In this document: one piece after another, positions 6,818-16,300 of the stretch
How the letters are laid out: each line of letters begins with the position of its first letter
Numbering within the stretch: the stretch's first letter is position 1
The notes under the pieces: model-generated
The model's database searches: none
The model's input: the letters and a program-made list of their open reading frames with translations, nothing else
What the model was told of the DNA's origin: nothing
Virus record (IMG/VR): IMGVR_UViG_3300007345_004483
Span: 1-22,350 of that record
Length of the DNA stretch: 22,350 bases
Source of the DNA: a virus
Direction: 5' to 3' (one strand)
Made by a program: the position numbers and the translations under genes

Positions 6818-9800
6818 TTATTTCCCACCTGGATTGTACTTAGGAAAATTATTACTGTCAGCAACATCTAATGGTCTCCCGTATTTATCTTCGAGTTTTG
6901 GCATACCTGCTTCATATTCTGATTCAAGTTGTGAAACAAGTCCTGAAGGTATAGTTTTATTCTTACCATTATATCCTTTTTCTTTTAGTTTACTAGACAC
7001 GTACATATCACGCTTAACGTTATATATCCAATCGTTCATACCGAATCCATCTTTGACCGTATCTAATGCTGATATAGCACCTTCTTTTATAGAAGTAAAC
7101 ATACTTGCTAGTAACGGATTATTTTTTGCTTCTTCAACTAATGGATTAGCAGCTTCTTTATATATATCAAATGTTCCACTAAATAAACCTGCTAAGGTAT
7201 TTGGATCTTCAGGAGATCCATATGTCTTTTCAAAAATTGTGTCAGTTTTGCTTGGATCATAAATGTCTTGTGCAACATCTGCTACTGCACCACCTATAGT
7301 TTCAGTAGCTTTACCTACACCTGTTGTCTTTGACACCAACAAATCTAAAAGAACTGGTGCTAATACTACAGCGTCATACATATCTAACCCATTAGCTAAA
7401 GTTTGTAAGAAACCAGTTCTTGCTGCTACTTGTGCTACATTTTCTGCAGGTACTTGTTCAAACAATAGTTCCGCAACTTGTGTTGCTTTCTTTTTTACCG
7501 CTTCGCTATCAACATCTCCAAATATAGATCCCTGTGCAATTTCTTCTCTAAACTCGTCAAAGTTTTGTAAAAAAGCACCATCAATTGCTGTAGGATTTAT
7601 TTCATTTAAACTGTAAAACCTTTCATCATTAATGTTTAGATCACTATACAATTCTAAATACTGTTGTTTCTTTATATCTGTAAGTTCTTCATTTTGCATA
7701 ATTGTTTCAATAGGTATAAAGTTAGAAATTTGTTTTATACTTCTATCATCAAGATCATTGAGACTTGTTGTACCCATATTTATATCGTCAAGTAAAAGTA
7801 AAGTATCTTCGTCTAATTCAGTTGCTTTAATATCGTAAGTTGTTTTTCTTGGTACTCCTGTTCCAAATTTATCTCCTGGATCTACTATTCCAAACACATC
7901 ATGAAAATTATTTCTTACACGACCACCGCCTGTACCTGCAACTATCTCTATACCGCTTTCTGATAAAGATTTAAGTAATGCAATGTCAGCGTATTTTTGA
8001 GGATTGCCTCCTGGTATTGGAGTGCTTGTTGTTAATCCGTTAACTTCATTTAAATAATTAATTAAATCTTTATCTCCATCTTTAAAATTAAGTGATTCGA
8101 AAACTATGTCTTGTGTCTTTTTCTTTGGACCGTCTGCATTAGGATTAAAATCAGTAAAGTCACCCTTGCCTTTAGCAACGTATCTTTGATTGTGTTTTTG
8201 TCTAACTATATCACCGTAAATATACATGTCTTGTAATATGTCATCAGTTGTAGCAATACCTCTAGTTCCTTTTTGTATATAATCGTAACCAATTTCTATT
8301 TGGAAATCTTTAAAAAATTGTTCTGCTAGTTCAGGTTTGTCAGATAAATATTCATTTAAACTTTGAATAAACAATAATTCTCCTACTGCCTGAAATGATC
8401 CAAGTGTTGCAGGATCTACTGTGTTAGCAAACTTAAACATTTCTTTAAAAGTTATTCTGTCTTGTACAAAAGAATCATTTGCATATTTAGTAAACAATAC
8501 ATGTCCTGGTGTAGTACGTTCCCCATGATACCATTCAGGTGTTACCATTTTAGTTTCAGAATTAGCTATATTAATATCTGTTGTTGCTACATATTCATTA
8601 GCTGTATTTAAAAGATCGGGTGCAATTGCTACGTTTGGTCTTATAGTGCCTGCCATAAGGTTTTGCATGTTACTAAAGGTATATGTTTTTTCGCCTTTAC
8701 CTTGTAATGTGTCTTTTATAATCTCTGACATTCTTGTGTCACTACTCATAAGGTTCTGATAATATTTTCTTATAGTTTCACGTTCAGGTCCCTCCTTAAA
8801 AGCATTCTTTAATTTTTCAGTAACGTTTGTATCAGCACTTGCTGTTTTAATAAAGAATGAATCTCTCGTGCTTTGTTTGTATATTTCGTTTATTAGAAAA
8901 TCTAATGATTCTCCTGTAAGTATATTTTCAGGTTTAGCATTTTTAATAATGTTTTGTAATAAAGTAGGTACGTTAGGATTATTTAACTGTCTTATAATTG
9001 GCATGTCTGTATGCAATATTGAATTAGGTTCTGCATTAAATTTTATTTGCATGATACCTGGATCAACTAACAATGTACTTTCATTAGTTACACTTTTTAA
9101 ATAATTTCCATCTGTAGGATTTATTACTACTTCTAAACCAATCTCACGTAAATCACGATTCATCATATCTATTAAATCTGTATCATCTACATCTAAAATA
9201 TCTTTGTGATTTATTATCTGATATATTGCGTCATATACTTCTTGATTTCTAGCACCAATTGTACCTGGATTATTACCACCTGCTGCATAGGAAGCTGCAA
9301 GAAATGGATTAGATGTTGTATACATATAATTAAGACGCAACTGTTGTGTTCTATATTTAGTTGGATCTAACCAATCAATATTATTTTCGTACGTAATACG
9401 ATTTAAAAATCCTTTCATAGTATTTTCAAATTCCAACATAGGTGCTGTTGTTCCAAAATTAGTAGCAGGTAAATATGTTTGTAGTATGTCTAAAACTTTT
9501 CTACCTTTAGTATTTAGACCATTAGCACCGTGATAAACCATCCCACTTAAATTACCGTCTGCAGTTCTAACTAGCTTCTGTGTATCAAGCATAGCTTGTG
9601 GCATATCATTAGAATTGTTCTTATAGTATTCCCATGCAGGAATATATATTTCTTCAGGAAATGTGTTATCGTAAAATACTTTATTTGTATTTCTAATTGA
9701 CTCCATCGCATTTCCTGCTTTAGGATAATTATTTTTCATAAATTCTACAACGTCATCAGTTGCTGCTTCCAATCCTTCTCTTTCAATCATTGTATTTCTA

Positions 9801-11590
9801 GGATCTAAATATGAATATTTTGCAGCTTCACTATCTAATTTTATAAATAAATATTCACCTTCATCTGAATCTGCAACTATAAGACGATCAAACGCTTCAT
9901 ACATAATTGTTTCAAATTCGGGACTATTAATTATTTTGTCTGCATTTTTTTTCATTTCAGCTACTACTGGACTAATTTGCATGCCTTCGTTAATTTTCTT
10001 TTTTAAAATACTATTATAAGAACGTGATGTAAAATCTTTAATTATCTCCGTCATACGTTTTTTACCGTCATCGTTTAATTGTATTGATTTATGGTAAGAT
10101 TTTGTATATTGAGGATCTCTTGATTGAAGTACATCTCCTTCAATATCTGCATTAGTAAACTCAAAACCTTGAGGTCCCTGTTCTACTGCCGTTCTTAACA
10201 CATCAATAAATATAAAATCAGGTTTCATTTGATCAATAGCAGTAAAACTAACACCATCACCTAGATTTACTTTTCCTACCTGTCTTATACTATCGATCAT
10301 AGCTTTATTTTTACGATCGATCATGTTGTTGCCTTCGATAGGAATTAGAGGTTGACCATTATTTTGTCTTACCTCGTTGCTACCTTTTATTATGTTTACG
10401 TTATGTTTAATACTATTTTCTACTTGTTCTTGTATAGAAAATAAATCATCATAATCATATATAGCTGAACCTTTAAAAATTTTTTCACGTGTCGATCTAT
10501 TTAAATAACCAGACCTTAATGACATTTTAAGTGCGTCGTGAACAAACTCTGTATGTCCAAATGCTAATTCTTTTGTTCCATCAATTACATCATCTAGTTT
10601 TATCCATTGATAAGCAACTGCGTCATCTGCAGCTTTAGGAGACCAAACATCAGTGTCAACTACTGTGCTTCTTCCATCAATAATTTCAATAGATTCTATA
10701 TCTTTAATCATAATTAATGCACCACCAACGTTTACTCCGTTTGCTGCTCTAGCGTCCCAATCATATCTGTTGTATTTTATTGGAAGTATTGATGTCATAT
10801 CTATATATTTAGGATCCAATCCAACTTCTTCGACTGCTTCACGTAATGCTTCAATACCAAATATTCTTGACGCTTCTAACTTTTCATAATCAACTGGTAA
10901 CATTTCACCATCGATATTAAATAATGTCTCATGTAAATTTACAAAGTTAGGATCTACTACTGATTTAATTACTTTCTCATCAGGCAAGTCTGCTTCAACT
11001 ATACCTCCTGGCAAAGCAAACAAATCTCTATGTGGACCACGTTTACGTTTGATAACAAGAAGTTCTACTTCTCCATTTTTTGCTTCTTTAAAAATTACAT
11101 TGTCTGCTGTGTTCTGACGATCTTTAAATTTCTCGTATACAAAATCATTGTTTACTTCTGCTATATCATCAGATAGTCCTTCGTCTAATTGAAAACTTTC
11201 TTTTGCAAATCTTGAACTTTGAGGATCTCCTTCGTAATTATAAAATGCTGAAGCTGTATCATCATCAAGATCAAATCCCATATTTCTCCAAAAGCTAGAA
11301 CTGTATGCTGATTCTAAAGTTTTATCTAATAAAGTAATAGGTACATTTATTTCGTCTGATAATTGTTTCAAAGCGTCAACCATTTTTCTACCAATGCCTT
11401 GACCTTGTGCTTCAGGTTTTAAATAAAATGCTTCAATATATATTTCATTACCATTAATTATATTTCCACTTGTTAAATCAAAATGTAAACCGCTGCCATC
11501 TCCTGCTTCACTAGCAGTATCGTCTAAAAATTCTCCGTACTTCTCTTTGAGATCATCAAGAAGTTGTATAACCTTATCTTCGTTATCCAT
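6818..11590 (-). CDS. Giant multi-enzyme polyvalent-type protein (GNAT, Nudix, ART domains; 1590 aa)
   Basis: The ATG at 11588-11590 overlaps the upstream TAA (TAATG), with a weak GGAAG ribosome site. Residues 1-120 look like a GNAT acetyltransferase with the acetyl-CoA loop QGQGIG (62-67). Residues 163-356 look like a Nudix hydrolase (ALPGGIVE at 192-199, REAVEEVGL at 250-258, ELAFGHTEF at 341-349). Residues 666-810 resemble the ADP-ribosyltransferase domain of phage polyvalent proteins: lead-in DTQKLVRTADGNLSGMVYHG, then YTTSNPFLAASYA (757-769), then EVYDAIYQI. A second WYHGE motif occurs at 1020-1024. Residues 860-1400 are otherwise unassigned; 1404-1442 is a hydrophobic patch (VVLAPVLLDLL) followed by an amphipathic stretch. 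With no signal peptide and a position among virion genes, injection into the host is plausible. Domain calls are by pattern. Confidence 0.8.
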   Translation of the reverse strand: MDNEDKVIQLLDDLKEKYGEFLDDTASEAGDGSGLHFDLTSGNIINGNEIYIEAFYLKPEAQGQGIGRKMVDALKQLSDEINVPITLLDKTLESAYSSSFWRNMGFDLDDDTASAFYNYEGDPQSSRFAKESFQLDEGLSDDIAEVNNDFVYEKFKDRQNTADNVIFKEAKNGEVELLVIKRKRGPHRDLFALPGGIVEADLPDEKVIKSVVDPNFVNLHETLFNIDGEMLPVDYEKLEASRIFGIEALREAVEEVGLDPKYIDMTSILPIKYNRYDWDARAANGVNVGGALIMIKDIESIEIIDGRSTVVDTDVWSPKAADDAVAYQWIKLDDVIDGTKELAFGHTEFVHDALKMSLRSGYLNRSTREKIFKGSAIYDYDDLFSIQEQVENSIKHNVNIIKGSNEVRQNNGQPLIPIEGNNMIDRKNKAMIDSIRQVGKVNLGDGVSFTAIDQMKPDFIFIDVLRTAVEQGPQGFEFTNADIEGDVLQSRDPQYTKSYHKSIQLNDDGKKRMTEIIKDFTSRSYNSILKKKINEGMQISPVVAEMKKNADKIINSPEFETIMYEAFDRLIVADSDEGEYLFIKLDSEAAKYSYLDPRNTMIEREGLEAATDDVVEFMKNNYPKAGNAMESIRNTNKVFYDNTFPEEIYIPAWEYYKNNSNDMPQAMLDTQKLVRTADGNLSGMVYHGANGLNTKGRKVLDILQTYLPATNFGTTAPMLEFENTMKGFLNRITYENNIDWLDPTKYRTQQLRLNYMYTTSNPFLAASYAAGGNNPGTIGARNQEVYDAIYQIINHKDILDVDDTDLIDMMNRDLREIGLEVVINPTDGNYLKSVTNESTLLVDPGIMQIKFNAEPNSILHTDMPIIRQLNNPNVPTLLQNIIKNAKPENILTGESLDFLINEIYKQSTRDSFFIKTASADTNVTEKLKNAFKEGPERETIRKYYQNLMSSDTRMSEIIKDTLQGKGEKTYTFSNMQNLMAGTIRPNVAIAPDLLNTANEYVATTDINIANSETKMVTPEWYHGERTTPGHVLFTKYANDSFVQDRITFKEMFKFANTVDPATLGSFQAVGELLFIQSLNEYLSDKPELAEQFFKDFQIEIGYDYIQKGTRGIATTDDILQDMYIYGDIVRQKHNQRYVAKGKGDFTDFNPNADGPKKKTQDIVFESLNFKDGDKDLINYLNEVNGLTTSTPIPGGNPQKYADIALLKSLSESGIEIVAGTGGGRVRNNFHDVFGIVDPGDKFGTGVPRKTTYDIKATELDEDTLLLLDDINMGTTSLNDLDDRSIKQISNFIPIETIMQNEELTDIKKQQYLELYSDLNINDERFYSLNEINPTAIDGAFLQNFDEFREEIAQGSIFGDVDSEAVKKKATQVAELLFEQVPAENVAQVAARTGFLQTLANGLDMYDAVVLAPVLLDLLVSKTTGVGKATETIGGAVADVAQDIYDPSKTDTIFEKTYGSPEDPNTLAGLFSGTFDIYKEAANPLVEEAKNNPLLASMFTSIKEGAISALDTVKDGFGMNDWIYNVKRDMYVSSKLKEKGYNGKNKTIPSGLVSQLESEYEAGMPKLEDKYGRPLDVADSNNFPKYNPGGK
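9161..9595 (-). other. ADP-ribosyltransferase-like (ART-PolyVal type) domain in the 1590-aa protein
   Basis: Residues 666-810. The lead-in 'D(S/T)(K/Q)(V/L)V...DGN..VYHG' is a recognised hallmark of ART domains at the ends of phage and conjugative-element polyvalent proteins. His687 in YHG would contact NAD. Tyr757 begins the second motif (YTTSNPFLAASYA). The third active-site position may be Glu784 in NQEVYDAIY, but that is uncertain. The approximately 65 residues between the first two motifs are longer than I would expect, an insertion or a divergent family member. Confidence 0.6.
10523..11104 (-). other. Nudix hydrolase domain with split Nudix box in the 1590-aa protein
   Basis: Residues 163-356. 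The strand VELLVIKRKRG, the LPGG turn, and the metal-binding helix REAVEEVGL with Glu251, Glu254 and Glu255 are all present. The first half of the Nudix box (GGIVE) is separated from the helix by about 45 extra residues (203-247). The C-terminal ELAFGHTEFVHDAL resembles the 'LAFDH..I...AL' end of ADP-ribose and NAD-related Nudix proteins. That suggests ADP-ribose or a similar nucleotide as substrate, as inference. Confidence 0.7.
11231..11590 (-). other. GNAT acetyltransferase-like domain in the 1590-aa protein
   Basis: Residues 1-120. Strand EIYIEAFYLKPE leads into QGQGIGRKMVDALKQL, the GNAT motif A (Q-x-x-G-x-G) that binds the acetyl-CoA pyrophosphate. SSFWRNMGFD at 98-107 corresponds to motif B ('FY...GF'). 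The domain is compact, and its substrate cannot be predicted. Confidence 0.72.
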
Positions 11591-13371
11591 TATCTTCCGA
11601 TCATATTGTCGAATTGATCTAATGAACTAAACAAAAAGCTAAGATCATTCTTTTCTTGTATACCTCTCTGCTGTGCTGCTAGTTCAGGTTCAAACTTTTG
11701 TTCTGCAAATGCTGCTAGCTCTTCGCTTGGTGTACTCGGTATAGAGATACTATCAGGTGCGCCAGGAAATAACCTATTAGCTAAATCAAGATTCTTACTA
11801 TATTCTGAACTAGCTGTTTCATAATCTTTATCTGCTTGTATATAGAAATCGCTAAAGGCAATAAGTTCTGCGTCTGTAAGTTTACGTGTAACTCCTGCAG
11901 CTCTTAGTGCATTGTCTATTTCTCCTTTAATAAATCCTGGAGATGGTGTTGCATACACTTTAGGTGCTAAAGGTGGTTTTTTAAAGTAACGTTCTTTTTC
12001 ACTATTGAGCTGTGAATATATATCTATCATATTTAAGTTTGCGTCAACCATAGCAGAGTACATACCTTGTTGTGTTTTACCTTGCCATGCACCTTGTTCT
12101 AAAAAGAAGTCTTCAGCAGTTATGTAACCTGCTTGCATTAAATCTACTTGTACAGCTTTTATTTCTTGTGGCGCTAATGAAATCCATGATATTTTCTGTG
12201 TACCATTCATACCTGGTCCTTGACCTGATATGTGATCTGTACCACCATAAAACTGACCTTCAGGAATATTACCTGCATATACTTGTTGAGGTAACATTGC
12301 GTCCTTCATTTGTGCTGCTGTAGGATCTCCGTCTTTAAAAGCGTCTGCTACATCAGGTTGTTTATATATTGCATAGTCAGGTGAGATCCCTCCAAAAATA
12401 TCATATTCAGGTGCATTAACTTTTTGTGTATTAAAATCAATCCACTGTGTTAATTGTGCAGTAACTTCTTCTTTATCACCTGATACGTTAACAATAGTTT
12501 TAGATGGATCACCTTCTACTTCTGATTTCAACAATTCTAATTCATCATAGCTTAGTGTCTGTACTTCTCCAGTACTTGTGCCGTCAGGTCTATTAACACC
12601 AACAGCTACCTGGAATGTATCACCAGTATCTAATGCTGTATTAAATTTACCACTGTCATTGAAAGTTTCAGCACCATATAAATAATCTCCAGTATGTTCG
12701 TAGTATCCTGACTCTTCATTAAAAGTCATAACTGGTTTTGTTAATATTGTAGGTTTAGCAAATCCTGGATATTTTTTATAATCTTTACCTTCTGTAGGAT
12801 AAAAACCTTCTGTCATATCTCTTGGTGGGTTGTTTATAAACCATTCATTAAGATCTTCTGTTACATAAATCTGTCCGCCTTCACCACGTGGTGGTCTTAC
12901 TATAACGCCTAATGTACCTGTCTCTTCAACTATTTGTTCTAGTTTTGTGTTCAAATAGTCATAATAGTTCTTAGCATTTTCTGAACCTTCAGGACCTTTA
13001 ATTCCTGCAGCAACATCTAAACCTCTGTATATATCTGCTGCAAATTTTTGTTCTTGTGGTGATTTAGGATTTCTCCATGTTTTAGATTCTGCATTAATAT
13101 TTACTGCTTTGTTAAATGTAGCAAGTGTAGGGCTAGCACTAGGTTGTCCCATAACGCCACTGTATGCAGACTCAAAACTTATTAACTGATTAGACATCTG
13201 TGCTTGTACTTTGTCGTACATTGCTAGATCGTTATATACCTTAGCAATAAACAGTTGATCATTAGATTCTTTAATATTATTAATAAGATCTTTATATATT
13301 TGATCATCTTCTGTAAAACCACGCTGATCAATAATACTTTGTACTAACGCTTGTTTAAATTCTTCTGTCAT
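11590..13371 (-). CDS. Large soluble virion-associated protein (593 aa) with peptidoglycan-binding-like repeat pattern
   Basis: The start ATG overlaps the preceding TAA (TAATG) and has an AGAGG ribosome site. The first ~70 residues are helical. Residues 150-350 look beta-rich with many Asp, Gly and Tyr (RPPRGEGGQIYVTEDLNEWF; SGYYEHTGDYLYGAETFND). Residues 398-447 (LAPQEIKAVQVDLMQAGYIT, then GAWQGKTQQGMYSAMVDA) follow the 'Q..L...G........G....T..A' pattern of peptidoglycan-binding-like helical modules, which also occurs in other phage structural proteins. The last 100 residues are helical. There is no membrane span or catalytic motif. It lies between the two giant proteins and is probably co-translated with both. 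A role as an internal virion protein, perhaps touching the cell wall during entry, is a guess. Confidence 0.6.
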   Translation of the reverse strand: MTEEFKQALVQSIIDQRGFTEDDQIYKDLINNIKESNDQLFIAKVYNDLAMYDKVQAQMSNQLISFESAYSGVMGQPSASPTLATFNKAVNINAESKTWRNPKSPQEQKFAADIYRGLDVAAGIKGPEGSENAKNYYDYLNTKLEQIVEETGTLGVIVRPPRGEGGQIYVTEDLNEWFINNPPRDMTEGFYPTEGKDYKKYPGFAKPTILTKPVMTFNEESGYYEHTGDYLYGAETFNDSGKFNTALDTGDTFQVAVGVNRPDGTSTGEVQTLSYDELELLKSEVEGDPSKTIVNVSGDKEEVTAQLTQWIDFNTQKVNAPEYDIFGGISPDYAIYKQPDVADAFKDGDPTAAQMKDAMLPQQVYAGNIPEGQFYGGTDHISGQGPGMNGTQKISWISLAPQEIKAVQVDLMQAGYITAEDFFLEQGAWQGKTQQGMYSAMVDANLNMIDIYSQLNSEKERYFKKPPLAPKVYATPSPGFIKGEIDNALRAAGVTRKLTDAELIAFSDFYIQADKDYETASSEYSKNLDLANRLFPGAPDSISIPSTPSEELAAFAEQKFEPELAAQQRGIQEKNDLSFLFSSLDQFDNMIGR

Positions 13372-16300
13372 TAAATATCCTCTGTACCAGGTAGGTTTGG
13401 TAAGTACACACCATATTCATTAAGTGTATCATAGTCATATTGCAAATCCTCTAAGAAATCTGTACGTTCCTGAAATAAAGGTAACAATACACGTTCAGCT
13501 AATATTTGGAAATCAGGGTTTTTATTTATTAACATACCAATAGTATCACGTAATTGTTGACGTTCTTTTAACATACTCCTTGATGTTTTCCAACCTTCTT
13601 TAGATAGACCAACAACTAATGCACGTTTTTCTAATGTCTCTATAAAACCTAATACAACACGTAAGTCTTTACCTACTGGTGTTTGTGATAGTGTTCTACT
13701 CTTTTCCCAATTTTTAAGTTCTTCAAATTGCATATCTAATGTAGAAGTTTGTGGTAATCCAGGTATTGTAGAATCGAATCCTGGAAACTTAGATCTAGCA
13801 ATATCCCTAGACAATGCCATTTCTCTCTCACGCATTTGATTTTGATATGGATCTGTTATGTCATATGTTTGTAAAGTACTGACTCTTTTATCCTCCATAA
13901 AGAACTCGCCTAGTCTTTGATTCCTTTTAGCTAACCACTCTTCAGGTTTAAGAGGTTCTCTTTGTTCATTAGCAATTGTACGTACATATGCTTCATAATC
14001 AAATGGACCACCTCCACCTTGTGGTATTGCATACTGTGCAGTAAAAGTATAATTTTCAAATATTTCAGGGTTTTCTAATTGGAACTTCACACCACGTTCA
14101 TCTACTGGTCTAGGTTCTACTACTACTGTTTTAGGTGTAGCAATGTCTAGTGGGTTAAATCCAAACTCATCGATAAAGAATTTAGTAGCTGAATAGTTAT
14201 CACCAGGTGCATATAAAAACTGTCCTGTTATTTCATCTTTAGGTGGTGTCTGTAACATTTCTCTATATCTATCTGCAAGTATTTGCATAGAGTAAACGTG
14301 TCCTGCGTTCTTATCATTACCTATATCAAATCGAGGGTTAAGACCAACTGGACCAACAAACTGTGAAGCAGCTTTAATTAAGGTTAAGTTCCTAGCAATA
14401 GATCTAGCTTCCTTCATAAGTGCTTCTTGTTGTTGAGAAGTACGATCATCTGAACCATTAGCTTTTAATATTCGATATACATCAATAGTAGTGTTAGAAG
14501 CAATACGTGTTATTTCGTTTTGTCCAACATCTTCGTTATATGCGTACAATGCCTGGTATGTATTACGTAACCATGCAGGTACACCTGCTGCTGATATAAG
14601 ATCTCCTGCTGTTCGTACATCAGGTAAACCATATGGAAACAATATTTTTTTAGCTTCGTCAAAGTTTGGACTAGCGTTAACAAAGAAACTTGCAGGTATA
14701 GCTACTGCAGGTCCGATACCAGGAACAATCTCTAATGCTAAGTTAAGTGATGAAGCATAACCAGGAAACCTAACACCTACTTGTCTATCTTCTCCAAACA
14801 ATGCGTCTGAAGCTAAGTCATCAATCATTGGATAATAGAATACTTCTTCACCAGTTACTTCATCTTGTCCTAAAAATCCTTCACCTTCAACTGGACTAAA
14901 TGGATTATCACCACGTAAAGCATTGACTGTTACTTGTCCTCTACGTGCAATTTCAGGATTTTCTTTTAATAACTTAGCCCATGTTGTCATAATCTCTATG
15001 TATGCTTCGCCGAATGGGAATATGCCACGTAGGTTGTAAGCAACCTTTTTACGTTTAGTTAAGTCATACAATAACTCTTGCACTTCTGTTAATGCACGTG
15101 CTTTTGCTATTCTATCAATTAAGTCAACGTCTCCTGATTTATCTGTAAAACCAAGTAGTTCTGATCTTGTTTCTAAGTTTTTATCAAACAATTCTTTATT
15201 GCTCTCTAGTTTGGATTCTAAATCAAATATGTCTTCTTGTAGATCGTCTACCTTTTTCTTTACATTCATAGGCACAATATCATCTTCATAACTTACACCT
15301 GATCCGTATGTGCCAGTTATGTCAAGCTCTAACTTAGCTAGCTCTTCTGTCTTATCTGTAATTTGTTTATCAAGATCACCTTTACGTTTTAGGTATGCAG
15401 TTTGAAACTTATCAAACTCCTCATCTACATCTTGGTAATCTAGTCCTGCTTTTTTATCACGATCATTAAGTTCTTTTATTTTTCTTTGAAACATATCAAT
15501 GTTTATTTCTGTATCTGCTTTACGTAGCTTTTGTGCAGGCAATCCAATATCTGCACGTATAGAAGACATTAAGTTTTCACCAGGTAAGTTTGCATTTAAA
15601 GCACCTGATACGTTGAACTCTTTACCACCTACAATATAGTTACCACCTTCCATCATTGTGTTACGCATTTTTGCAGACATGTATGGAAGCATATCGTATA
15701 TTGTTCTCCAGTATGCTTGTCTAAAAACTGGTGACCTAGAAGCGTTATCAGTTCTTTGTCCCATCAATGCGTCAAATGCTTTGTTTGTGTAAAACTCCAT
15801 TTTACCTACGTCATCAATGTAATCTGTTTTACCTACGGCAACAACGTTAGGTAAATCATTTATGTATTCATCTGACATTAAAGTTTTCTTAACACTTTGA
15901 TATAAACTTTTATCTCCATTTTGTATGCTATCGAAAAAATCATCTAACGTTTCAGTTGTATATTGTTTACCATCTATTCTGTTTAGTCTGTTACGCACAA
16001 GCATTTCAAATATGTTTGTGTTAGCAGTTTTTTCTACAGATAATGGAAATGGTGTTTTACCAAAATCAAGATCATCTATATTAATTTTATTAGCAAGATC
16101 GTCTAAGACATCTAAGTTTTGATCAAAAGCACCACCTGCTAACTGATTTGCTCTTGCATAAATAGATTCAGTATATGCAAATCTACCACCTGCTGTTGAC
16201 ATTCTAGCTTTGTATGTAGGTCCACCTTGTGAGTATTCTTCTATAATTTCTCTAGCTCTAGCAGAACTACCTTCGACAAACTCTTTCATTCTTTGATCTC

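Noticed and set aside
6817-6867. Hydrophobic N-terminal extension (MLLTVIIFLSTIQVG) on the lysozyme-like protein, resembling a signal peptide
   Set aside because: It overlaps the coding end of the 1590-aa gene and lacks a ribosome site, whereas the internal ATG at 6814-6816 has AGGTGG at good spacing.
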